Positions 1 to 10,515 of a DNA stretch of 64,000 nucleotides are shown in pieces (the first letter of the stretch is position 1; every line of letters starts with the position of its first letter). The position numbers and the translations under genes are program-made. This DNA comes from Thermothielavioides terrestris NRRL 8126 (lineage: Eukaryota > Ascomycota > Sordariomycetes > Sordariales > Chaetomiaceae), in NCBI RefSeq assembly GCF_000226115.1, contig NC_016460.1, forward strand, positions 4,402,001 through 4,466,000. The letters are read 5' to 3'. A model generated the notes under the pieces. That model did not search any database. It worked only from the letters and a program-made list of their open reading frames with translations, and was not told where the DNA came from.

Positions 1-2388
1 TAATGCTCCTATATTGTCTCCTAATTTTTTATTTTCCTTAGACTTTGCTTCTATTCTACCTACTATCTTAACCTTAAAGGTTAGAGCCCCTATTCTTTTA
101 CTTTGAAACCTTAACTCTAGTAGTAGGCTCTATAATGGGACTCGGCTAGTTGTAACTCGGCTTACTTCGTCTATTATTAAAGGGCGAATCTTAATAGGTA
201 ACTTTGCTAGGCAGTTGTAGATAATTCTAAAGATTAAGTTGAGTTCTTTAAAAGAGGACTTTCCTTATATTATTGTTTATAGGCAGTTTCTAGTTCGCCT
301 CTGCTTTACAATAACTATTAATAAGTCTTAGAGGTAGTCTTTTTCTTATATTGGTGTCGATTCTTAAGAGCCTATATTTTCTTATAGCTAGTTTTATATA
401 GCTATATCTTAGGTTATAGATATTTATAATGTTTATATATACTTATTAGATTTAAAAGGGCAAGGCGAGAAGCTTATAAACATTGTATACCCAAAGGTAC
501 TAATATTATAATATAGTTGTTAAACGCTATTATGGATTGTTATAGTCGAGGTATACTATATATTAACTAATGCTTTGTATCTATATTAAACGCTATTTCA
601 AATTCCTATAGTCTAAGTGTATAACACTATTGTAGCTAAGGTATATAATGCTATTCTAGATTCCTATAATCTAGGTGTACAACGCTATTGTAGCCAAGGT
701 ATATAACGCTATTCTAGATTCCTATATTCTATATATATAACGCTATTCTAGATTCTTATACTCTAGGTATATAATACTTTATACCTATAGCTAGTAAATA
801 CATTTCTCTCTTTTATAATATATCCTTTATAGACCTATTAAATAGATTTGTTATAACTTATATTTACTAATTATATCTCCTTCCTTTGTAGTTTGTCCGC
901 TATAGATATATCAAGTAGGTTAGCTATATCTCTAAGAGCTTCTATAAAGGTCTACTCTTCTTTTATAGACAAGTATAGAAAGAGCTTACAAATAAGCTCG
1001 ATATAGCGGTTAACGCGTTTAACGAGGCTTATAAGTTCGCTATATATAGTATAGCGTCTATCCTCTTTTAGGTAACGCGAGCTATAATAGGTAGGCGTAG
1101 TAAGGTCGTTATTCAACAGGTATATAGCCTTCTCTCTAGCCCTATAACGACTGTTATAGACAAGGGGCGTAAATTCATCTCTTAGAATAGGGTATATAGT
1201 AGAAGCTACTATTATATAGGGAGCGGGCTATAAAAGTATATATAAGTCGTTGAATTGTTAGGAGCTAACGGAAGATAATACGTCTATTGTAGGGCGTAAA
1301 CGCTTAGAGGAGATAACCACTTCGAGCTCTGACTTATACTTCGTAGATATAATATAATACTTATATAGCTTAGGTATCGGCTAAGGGGGGGGTAGAGGGG
1401 GAGAAGGGGGGGTCGAATCCTTTATAATATAGCGCTTATAAAGTGTCTTCGACTCTATTATATATATATTAGCTACAAAGTATATTATAGATATATTAGG
1501 AGGACTATATTTACTACTTCTCTTGAAATAGCTATACCTAATATTGCCTAAGTTATAGTAGTAGCTAGCGTAGTAGCTATTACCTATATTATCTTATAAT
1601 ATAATGTAGTTTATATATAGGCCTAGACCTTTATTATAATGCTTATATTCACTGTTATTAGGATCGTTGCCTATAATTTATATTAGTAGAGATTTAAAGT
1701 TAGTTGTATAGTCGAAGTTAATATTATAATACTTATCTAGGTTATAAGGATCCGTCTATAAGTAGATATTGTAGACCGTCTATAGGTATATTAGCGTTAA
1801 TATCCTATTATTGTTATAGATTGCTATATACTTTAAACTTTAGTAGGTCCTATATATACTTTATAGGCTTAGGAAAGTTTTATATAGCCTCGAGGATAAT
1901 ATCCTTTATAAAGATATTTACTAGGACCTTTATTTCATTACCTTTGTTCCCCTCTCTTTATACTTCTATAGCTATATCTTTAGCTTCATTATCTTCCCTT
2001 TATACGTCTATTGCCGTAGTAGTCGGTATAGGTGTAAGCGGCTTATAGGGGGTATCGCTATATTAGACGTCTTCGTCTACTTCGATAGATAGTAGAGGCG
2101 AGTCTACTTCGTCGTCTAAAAGCGTAGAAGGCATCTAATAGTCGTTAAAAATCGCTACTTACGTATAGCGATTAAGCTAGTATATATATAGTTACGTTAA
2201 TTAACTTAGTCGACGATATACAATATAGTTATTAAGTAGTTTGTTCAGTTGGTTTAGTCGGTATAAGACCTAGGTTTCTGTCTTCTAGGCACGGCGATTC
2301 TGCTCTGATACGTAGTCGGCTTCTATATACCTGTTAGACTCGCTCCAATCACCTAGGAAAAGCCTAGAAAAAAGGTAACAGATTAGTA
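1..2388. other. RIP-mutated AT-rich block without an intact gene
   Basis: The stretch is dominated by TA dinucleotides (strings such as ctatata and tatag) and is poor in CpA and TpG, the mark of repeat-induced point mutation in ascomycetes. No open frame longer than about 75 codons is present, and the short ones are AT-rich by-products. Some frames on the minus strand around 1840-2140 stay readable if TAG is taken as mutated CAG or TGG, so part of it probably derives from a mobile element or a duplicated gene. I could not assign a family. A minisatellite lies at about 530-775. Confidence 0.75.
530..775. repeat. imperfect tandem repeat (minisatellite)
   Basis: Units of roughly 35-50 bp are repeated about six times, each carrying a version of AACGCTATTCTAGATTCCTA followed by a variable TATAGTCTAGGTGTA-like spacer. 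Units differ mainly by C/T and G/A transitions, as expected for a repeat array that was itself RIP-mutated. Confidence 0.7.
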
Positions 2389-2393
2389 AATGC

Positions 2394-2653
2394 TATAACG
2401 TACTAGCCTTATAGCGTCTACAGATAAGCGTACAATGTTCTATTCAACTACCTTAAGGAGAGAAAAGGAGAAGTATAGGCTATGGTTCTTGCGCATAGAG
2501 TTTTCAGAGGCTCGCGTATAGGGGGCTTGGGCCAATGTTATTCTAGGCGCGAGGCGGGTCCGCCTCGAGCCCGTGGCGGGCCTATTATAGGACCACTATA
2601 GATCCTAGGCGTAGCCCTATATACCTAGCCTAGGTATAGCCTAGTCTATAATA
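2394..2653 (-). repeat. 3' LTR of the minus-strand chromovirus
   Basis: The 260-bp repeat aligns end to end with 9695-9954. Nearly all differences are transitions, and this copy is the more heavily mutated: its ends read TA...TA where the other copy has TG...CA. The short inverted ends and the adjoining purine tract at 2656-2668 fix the boundary. Confidence 0.9.
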
Positions 2654-2655
2654 TA

Positions 2656-2668
2656 CCCCCCCCTTCCT
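2656..2668 (-). promoter_or_regulatory. polypurine tract (plus-strand primer) of the chromovirus
   Basis: On the plus strand the site reads CCCCCCCCTTCCT, which is an AGGAAGGGGGGGG purine run on the element's own strand. It lies 2 bp from the 3' LTR. This is the expected place for the plus-strand primer of a Ty3/gypsy element. Confidence 0.7.
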
Positions 2669-3661
2669 AGATAGGGAGCTGGTTTAGGGTATACGTAGCG
2701 TAGCGCTAAGCACGGATCTAGCGCGGCGTAGGGTCGATTATAGCGAACGCCGATGTCCAACCTAGTGTTTAGGTGGCTTAGCGTTGCTGCCTATAATCCT
2801 ACTATCTGGCTATAAGTTGTTTGTTTACCTCGCTTTTATAGGACGTTAATTAGCCCCTTCCTCGCCTTACGCTCTCCTCTATAATAGCCGTATTACGTAA
2901 GGCGTACCCGTTGATCAGGTACAATAGACCCTTTACCTATTGCTAATAAAACCCCTCTCCTTACGTGAACTCGCTCTCTATATTCTCTTCTCGTTTCTAG
3001 CGTATACCCTCTCTCTACTTCTACAACTTTATCTTCCTCCCGTTTATATATTGATATTTCTCTCTTTATCCTACTTTATATATATTCCTTGTTTATTATA
3101 CTTCTATCCTATATATATTTTCTACTCTTTATATTTTTTTTTTCTCGCTTCTTGCTCGCTCTATTAAATGTTTACTTTATATATTGTTGGCCCCTTCTTA
3201 TATAAGCTATATAGTCGTCTAGCGTCTACGCTCCTATTATATTGGCCCTATCGTTATTATTATATATTCGACTACTTTACTAACTATATCTACTATATTT
3301 CTATTTTACATTCGACTTATCCTATAATCCTTCCTTTTTATATTCGCTTAGTCCCCTAGTCGCCTCCTCTATATATATAGCTTGTATATGTTCTATTTAT
3401 TCGCTTCGCCCTCTATAGTAGCTTCCTATTTCCTTTACGATTCTAATACGTTCCTAAGATTTATCTACTATAATGTTGGTAGTAGTCGCCTTTCTTAGAG
3501 ATAGCGGTAAAGGACATTGTCCTAGAGGGGACAACAACTAAGATTACAATGTACATTACCCTATATTAGGCCTACTCTAGCCCTAGACTAGAAGCTAATA
3601 GCGTCCTAGATAGAACTGCAATAACTATAGTAACTCCTCTTATTGTACTATTAGTAGCTAT

Positions 3662-4576
3662 ATTATAGAGGGAGATTTTAACAATAAGGATAATGCCCTC
3701 CTAGAGGAGGAGGGAGACGTCTATCTCAATTGTATTAAGCAGCTTCTTTATAGTAACTTAGTAGATTACGTTTAGGGCTAGGGAGAAAGCTACTTAGAAT
3801 ATACTAAAGCCTATACTAAGTGCTATTAGGATCTAGTACTCTAGGCGATAAACGCCTTTCTATATACTAGTCTAAAACGCTTAGTTAAGTTTTATATCGA
3901 CAACTAAGCCGTCGCCAAGCCTATTTAAAAGAAGACTAAGACTAAGCTAGCCTATTATACTATCTTAACGCTATAATTTAGTACTTTTATATATAGCTTC
4001 TATAACGTAATTAGTATAGCCCTATAGCATTGGTCTTTAGTATACTTTACCTTTATACTCAATATACTTCTAGCCCCCCCTTTATCTCCTTCGACCCTAG
4101 GCTAGTAAAGAGCCCTAGTTCTATACTAGGCTCCTTAGGACAACCTCGCTATATAGTATTATAGCCGCCTAGTTGAGTATATAGTGTAATATCTCGATTC
4201 CTCTTAGTAAGAGAATCAACGTATCGTAGAAGCTATTTACACTATAGCGTAGTCTTAGACAACTGTCCTAGAGACGAATTTACACCTCGTAGACTATATT
4301 ATTACGTTTACTGCCCCCTTGTCTATCTATACCTCTCGGAGGTCCCACCCCCGCCACTCTCCCTATATATGTTCCCTCGCCTATAACCTATACTATAGTC
4401 GACGCTCTTCCTCTCTAGTAGAGGATATACTATACGTTCGTTAAACGTATATATAGCCTTTACCTTAGACCCTTTACATTGCTGCTCTACCCCTTTATAT
4501 ACTTGCTCCGCCTATATACCTATTTAAAGATAAGGAAGAGATTGCTAATATAGGTTCTATTATAGACCTTAAATGA
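3662..4576 (+). pseudogene. RIP-broken antisense reading frame inside the chromovirus
   Basis: Between the pol region and the 3' LTR, on the strand opposite to pol, one frame can be followed for about 305 codons to a TGA at 4574-4576. All earlier stops are TAG or TAA and sit where Gln or Trp codons would give a sensible protein with Glu/Asp-rich and Gln-rich stretches (for example LLEEEGDVYLNCIK near the start, ENQRIVEAIYTIA further on). RIP also removes TGA codons in general, so absence of TGA is weak evidence. I do not recognise the product. It may be an extra antisense ORF of the element, or a captured or nested gene. Confidence 0.4.
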
Positions 4577-7500
4577 GTAACGCCGCTAATATATCCTATT
4601 GTTTTTTCGTATATAGTTCCGTTCTATCTAGGTTTAGAAGGATGATTAGACTTAGGCGTATTATAGTTTTCCTATACCTATATAGTTGTATTTGTCTAAG
4701 TAGCTAGTCTTTATAAGGTAGTCTATATACGAATATAACGTTTCCTCTTCCTCCTTTAGTTCGATATTAGCCTATCATTGTATTACGTATCTCCCTACTT
4801 CTATTTAAACTTGTCGAGTATAGCAGTCTCTAAAAAGTTCTTTAAAGGCTTCTACGTTGATTTGTTATAACCTACCTACTTAACGTATATATCGTAGTTA
4901 TTCCCTTTCCCTTTTACATTCTAAGCTTTAAGGATTACCTCTACCCTATATTCCTATTGGGGAATACCCTCCTCTAATATAACCTATATAGGGTCTAGTC
5001 TCTTATCTATAACTTTCTATAAAGGGAGTAGGTTAGAAGTTGCTCGCTTAACTAAGTTAATATAGAAGGTCGAATATAGACCGCTTAGTACATTGAGCAT
5101 CACCGTTAGCAAAGTTGGCACTACAACTACCTTATACTTAGCATTTAGCTAGTCGAGCTTCTTGCTAGGGCGGTTCGTCTTTATATTGTATAGAGAGAGC
5201 TATACCTCGTCCCCTACCTAAAACCTCTTAGCTAAGCGGTAGAAGCAGTTTATATTCGTCTACTACTACTACTATATATATACGATAGCTATTTAGGTCT
5301 ACTCTATCCCCTCCTTTAGGTAACGGAGGAACTTAGTAGTACAACCTTCTAAAGATACTATAGGCACTATTAGGATTGTAATAAGCTATATAAGGCTTAT
5401 ATTGAACCTATAGAAGAGGTAGTTTAGGCTTACTCTAATTATAGATAAATCTCTATTATTGAATACGAACTAGTAGACTAAGAGATATTCGAGCTAGTTG
5501 TACTATATAAAGGAGATAAAGATCTAGAGGATTGCCTATACCTTTTAGTTGACCTACTTTGTCCCTCTATCTGTCTAGGGATAGTAAAAAGTCGATAGAA
5601 GCTACTCTACCTCTACTACTTTATACAATATAGTCTAGAACCTACTTAGCTAGTCCAACCTATAGTCGGTTATAATTTAGGTCGGGAACCTATAGAAACG
5701 CTATTATATATTATAGAATTAAAGAATATACTCTTCTACTCCTATTAAGTATATTGCTTCGAGCTATATATATTTGGAAAGATGGTCAATAATCACTATA
5801 AGGTAGCTAAGTACTCCCTTGTCTTTCGTAGGGAAGTCGGTTATAAAGTCAATAGAGATCTGTTTCTAGAAGCGATTAGGGATAGGCAAAGGCTATAGAA
5901 GCCCTTAACATAGTTGTTAGAAGATCTTACTTTAGTAGCACTGATTATAGTTCCTAATGAACTACTTTACATTGGACAATATAAGGTCCTAGTAGTAATC
6001 TCTTTAAAGCATTTTGAATAGCTTATTGCACTTTAGATGTCCTAATATAGCTAAGTTATAAATCTACTAGATAATTATAGTAGTTAGGGGCTCCTATATA
6101 GGGAGCTAGAGACAGCTATAGAATTAGAGTATACCTTATATATTAAGGGAGTAGTCTATAATTTGGGTCTACGCTATATTCGCTTCCTTAGGAAACTTCC
6201 AAGCTCCGTTATAGACGGCTTAAAGCTAATAAGCGTAGTGCTCGTCTTTAGCAATACCCTTGTTCTATAGGGTAGCGAGCTACTTGTCCTCAAAGAGCGT
6301 TTCTCCTATAGGTAGCCTAGCCTCCTCCTATACACTAGTCTAGTATACCTTAATCGAGGGAAGTAGCTAGGCGATATACTAGTTGTCTTTAGGCTCGTCC
6401 TACTTACGCTAGGAGAGTATATTAGGGTATAAGGCCTAGGATCTTAGCTAGTACTTTAGCTCGAAGTTAAATAAAGAGAGTATCTTCGCCTATCTAGTCT
6501 ATTGTTCGCTAATCGGATATAGCTAAATGAAGTACTTAAGATTCTTATAGTCGGTTAGGATAGTAAAGGGGGCTATTACGTTTCGAAGCTTTGTCGACTA
6601 GGCTTTAAGGTATAAGATAATAGCTAATAGCTCTTTGTTATAAATAATATAATTACATTTAGTAGGGCTTAGTTTTATAAAGTAGTAGGCTATAGAGTAA
6701 AGGACCCTGTCCTCCCCCTACTAAGACAAGTATCTACTAAGTGCTATATTAGAATAGTCTACTTCTACGATCGTCTCCCTCTTAGGATCCTACTAGACGA
6801 AGATTAGCTCTAATATAAACGTAGCTTTAAGTATATCGAAAGCCTCCTATTCCTCTTTGCCCTAGCGAAATAGGATATTTTTATAGGTAAAACGTATTAA
6901 TAAGGCTACCTTCTTAGAAAAGTTGGAGATAAAGTTGCAATAGAAGTTAGTGAACCTAAGGAAGCTCTATACTCCTTAGACTCTATAGGGTACCTCCTAC
7001 TTATAGATAGCCTTAATCTTCTTAGGGTCAGGGCGGATATAGACTCTTACTTCTATAATATACCCTAGGTACTTAACTTCCTTTACTATAAATATATACT
7101 TCTTAAGGTCTAGGTTAAGGCCTATATCCCTTAGCCTCTAAAGGACCTTATATACCTTCCTTATATAGTCCTTCTAGCTCTCGCTTAAGTATACTAAAAC
7201 ATCGTTAAGGTATACTGTTATATAGTCCTTTAACATTGGACCAAAGGCGTTATTGATATATCTTTAGAACGTTATAAGAGTACCTACAAGCCTAAAGGGG
7301 TAGACTAGCTACTTAAATAGCTTGAACCTCGTATAAAACACTATAAAGTGCTTATCCCCCTTAGCTATCTAAATATAATAGAAGGTAGCTTTAACGTCTA
7401 GCTTTATAAACTATTTGGCCTTAGCTAAGGACTAAAGAGTCTCTTTAATCAAGGGGAGTAGGTACTAGTCCTACTTAGTAATCTTGTTTAAAGCCTAGTA

Positions 7501-9694
7501 ATCTATATAGAACCTCTATCCCTTTCCTAGCTTCTTTGTAAAGAGGACTAGGGCGGCCACTAATAAAGAGCTTACCTAGATCTATCCCTTGTCTATTAGG
7601 TCTACGACCTACTTCTAAATCTCTAGGAGGTAGTCCCTTAGTATATTATATAAGGGTCCCTATAGGAGCTTAGGAGGTTTCCTATCTAGGCCTATCTTAA
7701 GACGGATATAATAGTTGGCCTCTCCTTGATAGGGAGGTAGACTATTCGCCTTTTCTTTGTCGAAGAGGTCGGCGAAGTCTTGCAACTCCTTTGGTAAAGC
7801 GATCTTTAGGTCTAGGTCAAGGTTGGGCTAGGAGATAGCCGCCCCTAGTATAGTGGTTATCTTATAGATACTAGTAACGAGGAATATATCTTAGGCTCCT
7901 TTAGACTTCTTCTTTTATACTTTATAGGCTAAGCCTATAAACATCGTACTTATAATTAGGGTAGTATTAGTTTCTTTCTACTATAAAGAGTATTTATATA
8001 CCTATAGACTACTTTACGAATTAATAGTAAAGACCCTATTAGCTAGGTCTAGTACAATCCTACAGTAGTTTATCTAGGAGAGCCCTAAAATAATATTGTA
8101 GGCTAGTCCTAGGACTATATAGAATATAGTAGTATTGATCTACCTATCGATATCTATTATAACCTAGACGATATATATAATTTTCTTTATAATTTATACC
8201 CCTTTGACTATAACGCCTAGGGTATAGGGAGTTGGTAGGCTTATTTACTTAATCTTTAACTATTAATATACTCTTTCGTTAATAGCTTTATAGCTTTAGT
8301 ATCTACTATCTATTTATACGTTTATAAAACTAAAGGAGTTTAGGAAAATAGGGATTAGAAAAAGTAGCTTATCTATTCTCTCTCTAATCTCTACGAACTT
8401 GTTCTATAAGTGGCTAGGTCCTTTTAGCCCTTGTACAAGACTTTGTATAGGGGCTACTCTTTTCCCTCCTCCTCTTTAGAGGAGGAGTCCTCCTCTATCT
8501 ATTCCTTGGCCTTTAGCTTATTGATATCGACCTAAGGAGCTAGCCTCTTAGCTAAGGCAAAGGGATAGGTAGCTATAAAGTGACCTTAGCGCTTATAATA
8601 GATATAGGCTTTAGCCTATTGATATACTATATATACTTCGTTGTTTATCTACTTCGCCTATAGTACGTTTATACCTTACTTTCCTTTGTTCTACTACTAC
8701 TTTCCTCTATAGCCTCTATTAGCTTCCCTCTAGGCAAGGGCAGTATAGGCTACGTTGATCCTAGTTATTGGTATATCTCTATCTATATCTTTCTCTATAT
8801 CTATATTAGGCCTAGGTCGCTTACTCTAAGACCACTAATGTTGTTCCTCTAGGTAAAGGGCCTCTAGATCGATAGCGATCTTATAGTACCTTATAATAGC
8901 TATAGTATAGTTGTTCTATAGAACCCCCTATCTTACTATAATATACTTCAACTTTAGAGAAAGGTATTATTATAGTCTAATAAGTTGTATTTCGTTGCTT
9001 TAATTGAATCCTCTAGCCTTCAATAGCTTCGCTTCGAAATAAATAAAGAAGGAGGAGAATAGCTTATTATCTCTTTAGCGAAGTATATCTAGCTCCATTA
9101 AAGCTATAACCTATTTATAAAGGTTTATATAAATAGTTATAAAGTACTTAAAGAACGTTTATAAATTATAATTATAGTAGGGCTCTCCTAACTTATAGAA
9201 GGCTATAACCTTAGCCTAAACTCCCTAGCTAAGGTTCCCTTAAATAAATACCTATTAGTTGTAAAGGCCTCCGATAAAGTCCTAGTCTACTACTAGGATA
9301 TATACTATTATAGCCCTCTAGATAGTAAAGAGTTCCTTTTTATCGTCGAAGGGTTGTCCTACAAAGAAGCGCTTCTACTACGTCCTAGGAGCTACCGGAG
9401 CTATAGCGTCAATCATCGGAGCTAGGGCGTAGGCTACCGCGGAGGCGTTTATAGTCTAAGCTACAACGATCTAGGCTATATAGAGTTCCTCGATAGTTAC
9501 GTTCTACTATATAATCGTTTCCTATAAGACTTAGAAGTGTTCGCGGACCTAGTCTAGGTCTAGAATCTATAGGATACCTAAGTTGTTTATAGTAGCGTCT
9601 AGTCTACTTGGTACTAACGTTGAAACGCCTAGTATACTGCTCTTGTCTACGCCTAGAAGCAACAACTGCTCTATCTACCGAAAGGTAATTGAAC

Positions 9695-9954
9695 TGTAAT
9701 GTACTAGCCTTATAGCGTCTATAGATAAGTGTACAATGTTCTATTCAACTACCTTAAAGAGAGAAAAGGAGAAGTATAGGCTACGGTTCTCGCGCGTAGA
9801 GTTTTCAGGGGCTCGCGTATAGGGGGCTTGGGCCGATGTTATTCCGGGCGCGAGGCGAGTCCGCCTCGGGCCCGTGGCGGGCCCGTCATAGGACCGCTAT
9901 AGATCCTGGGCGTAGCCCCACATACCCAGCCCGGGTATAGCCCGGTCCGTAACA
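9695..9954 (-). repeat. 5' LTR of the minus-strand chromovirus
   Basis: The 260-bp repeat starts TGTAATG and ends CGTAACA on the plus strand. The outer 115 bp (from about 9840) keeps high GC and intact CpG sites, whereas the part facing the element body is AT-shifted. The RIP footprint therefore fades inside this LTR. AATGC follows directly as target duplication. Confidence 0.9.
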
Positions 9955-10127
9955 AATGCTTACGAATGCGCCGCCAAGCCGAGTCGCAACGGATATGCGT
10001 GGTTCTGTGGGATGAATGTCGTATACGCTGGAAAAGGTGGGTGCGCAGGTGTGGAAAAAGTGGGTGGTTGTGGGAAAAGTGGGTGGTTGTGGCATTGCTA
10101 AGAAAAAGGATTGAAATGGCTGTGCGT

Positions 10128-10156
10128 AGCCCGCGAAGCGGGCTGCCAACCCCTAG
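10128..10156 (+). mobile_element. Helitron-like 3' terminus (hairpin plus CTAG)
   Basis: A 17-nt hairpin (7-bp stem AGCCCGC/GCGGGCT, loop GAA) at 10128-10144 is followed, after 8 nt, by CTAG at 10153-10156 and then T. Helitrons end in a short GC hairpin about 10-12 nt before a CTRR terminus and insert in front of T, so the layout fits. The body would lie upstream, interrupted by the retrotransposon that ends at 9954. No Rep/helicase sequence is recognisable, so this could be a non-autonomous copy or chance. Confidence 0.35.
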
Positions 10157-10161
10157 TTCTG

Positions 10162-10240
10162 GCCAACGTGGGCATCTTCCTAGGTTCGCGGGCATCCTGG
10201 CCAACGCGGGCATCCTAGCCAACGCGGGTATCTTCCTGGG
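10162..10240. repeat. short tandem repeat, GGGCATCCTGGCCAACGC-like
   Basis: Three to four diverged units of about 18-25 bp (variants of GGGCATCCTGGCCAACGC and GGGCATCTTCCTAGG) follow each other directly behind the Helitron-like end. Confidence 0.6.
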
Positions 10241-10381
10241 CACCGTTAGAAAGTGTATAACCTGGCTATTGCGGATCAACTTACGGCTTGTTTAAACACC
10301 TACATTTGATGGTGTGGTGGCCGTCGGTGCAATGCGCCTTGCTCTTTGTGTGCGTTGATCAGGCCTAATCCCGAACTTTGC

Positions 10382-10515
10382 ACTCAGACCAGTATGGGCT
10401 CAAATTGCAATGGGCGCTCTGATTGGCTGTAGGCAGTGTAGTGGGGCAGTGTTGCAGGCTAAGCCGGTTTGAGGCCCGCGCAGCGAGCCAATACAGCCCA
10501 ATACTGGTCTGAGGT
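10382..10515. repeat. inverted repeat pair, CTCAGACCAGTAT(T)GGGCT
   Basis: CTCAGACCAGTATGGGCT at about 10382 returns as its reverse complement (AGCCCAATACTGGTCTGAG) at about 10496-10514. The arms are about 18 bp and enclose roughly 100 bp. It could be a small fold-back element; no target duplication is evident. Confidence 0.45.

Larger units (their letters stand above)
2394..9954 (-). mobile_element. Ty3/gypsy chromovirus, RIP-inactivated, complete with LTRs and TSD
   Basis: This 7,561-bp LTR retrotransposon lies on the minus strand. Its two 260-bp LTRs (9695-9954 is the 5' LTR, 2394-2653 the 3' LTR) are flanked by a perfect 5-bp target duplication, AATGC, at 2389-2393 and 9955-9959. Going down in coordinates, the internal part shows a CCHC-type gag knuckle (about 8565-8612), an aspartic protease remnant (about 8070-8340, with an ILGL segment), reverse transcriptase (VYLNDVLVY at 7189-7215), an integrase core (ISIDFITD near 5830-5870), an integrase tail near 5200 and a chromodomain-like end (about 4810-4965). 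A purine tract (minus strand; C8TTCCT on plus at 2656-2668) abuts the 3' LTR. Every frame is broken by many TAG/TAA codons at Trp and Gln positions, so it encodes no protein now. About 2 kb between the chromodomain and the 3' LTR is unusually long. Confidence 0.92.

Noticed and set aside
530..775. CRISPR-like array
   Set aside because: Units are directly tandem and variable without unique spacers, and the window is eukaryotic.
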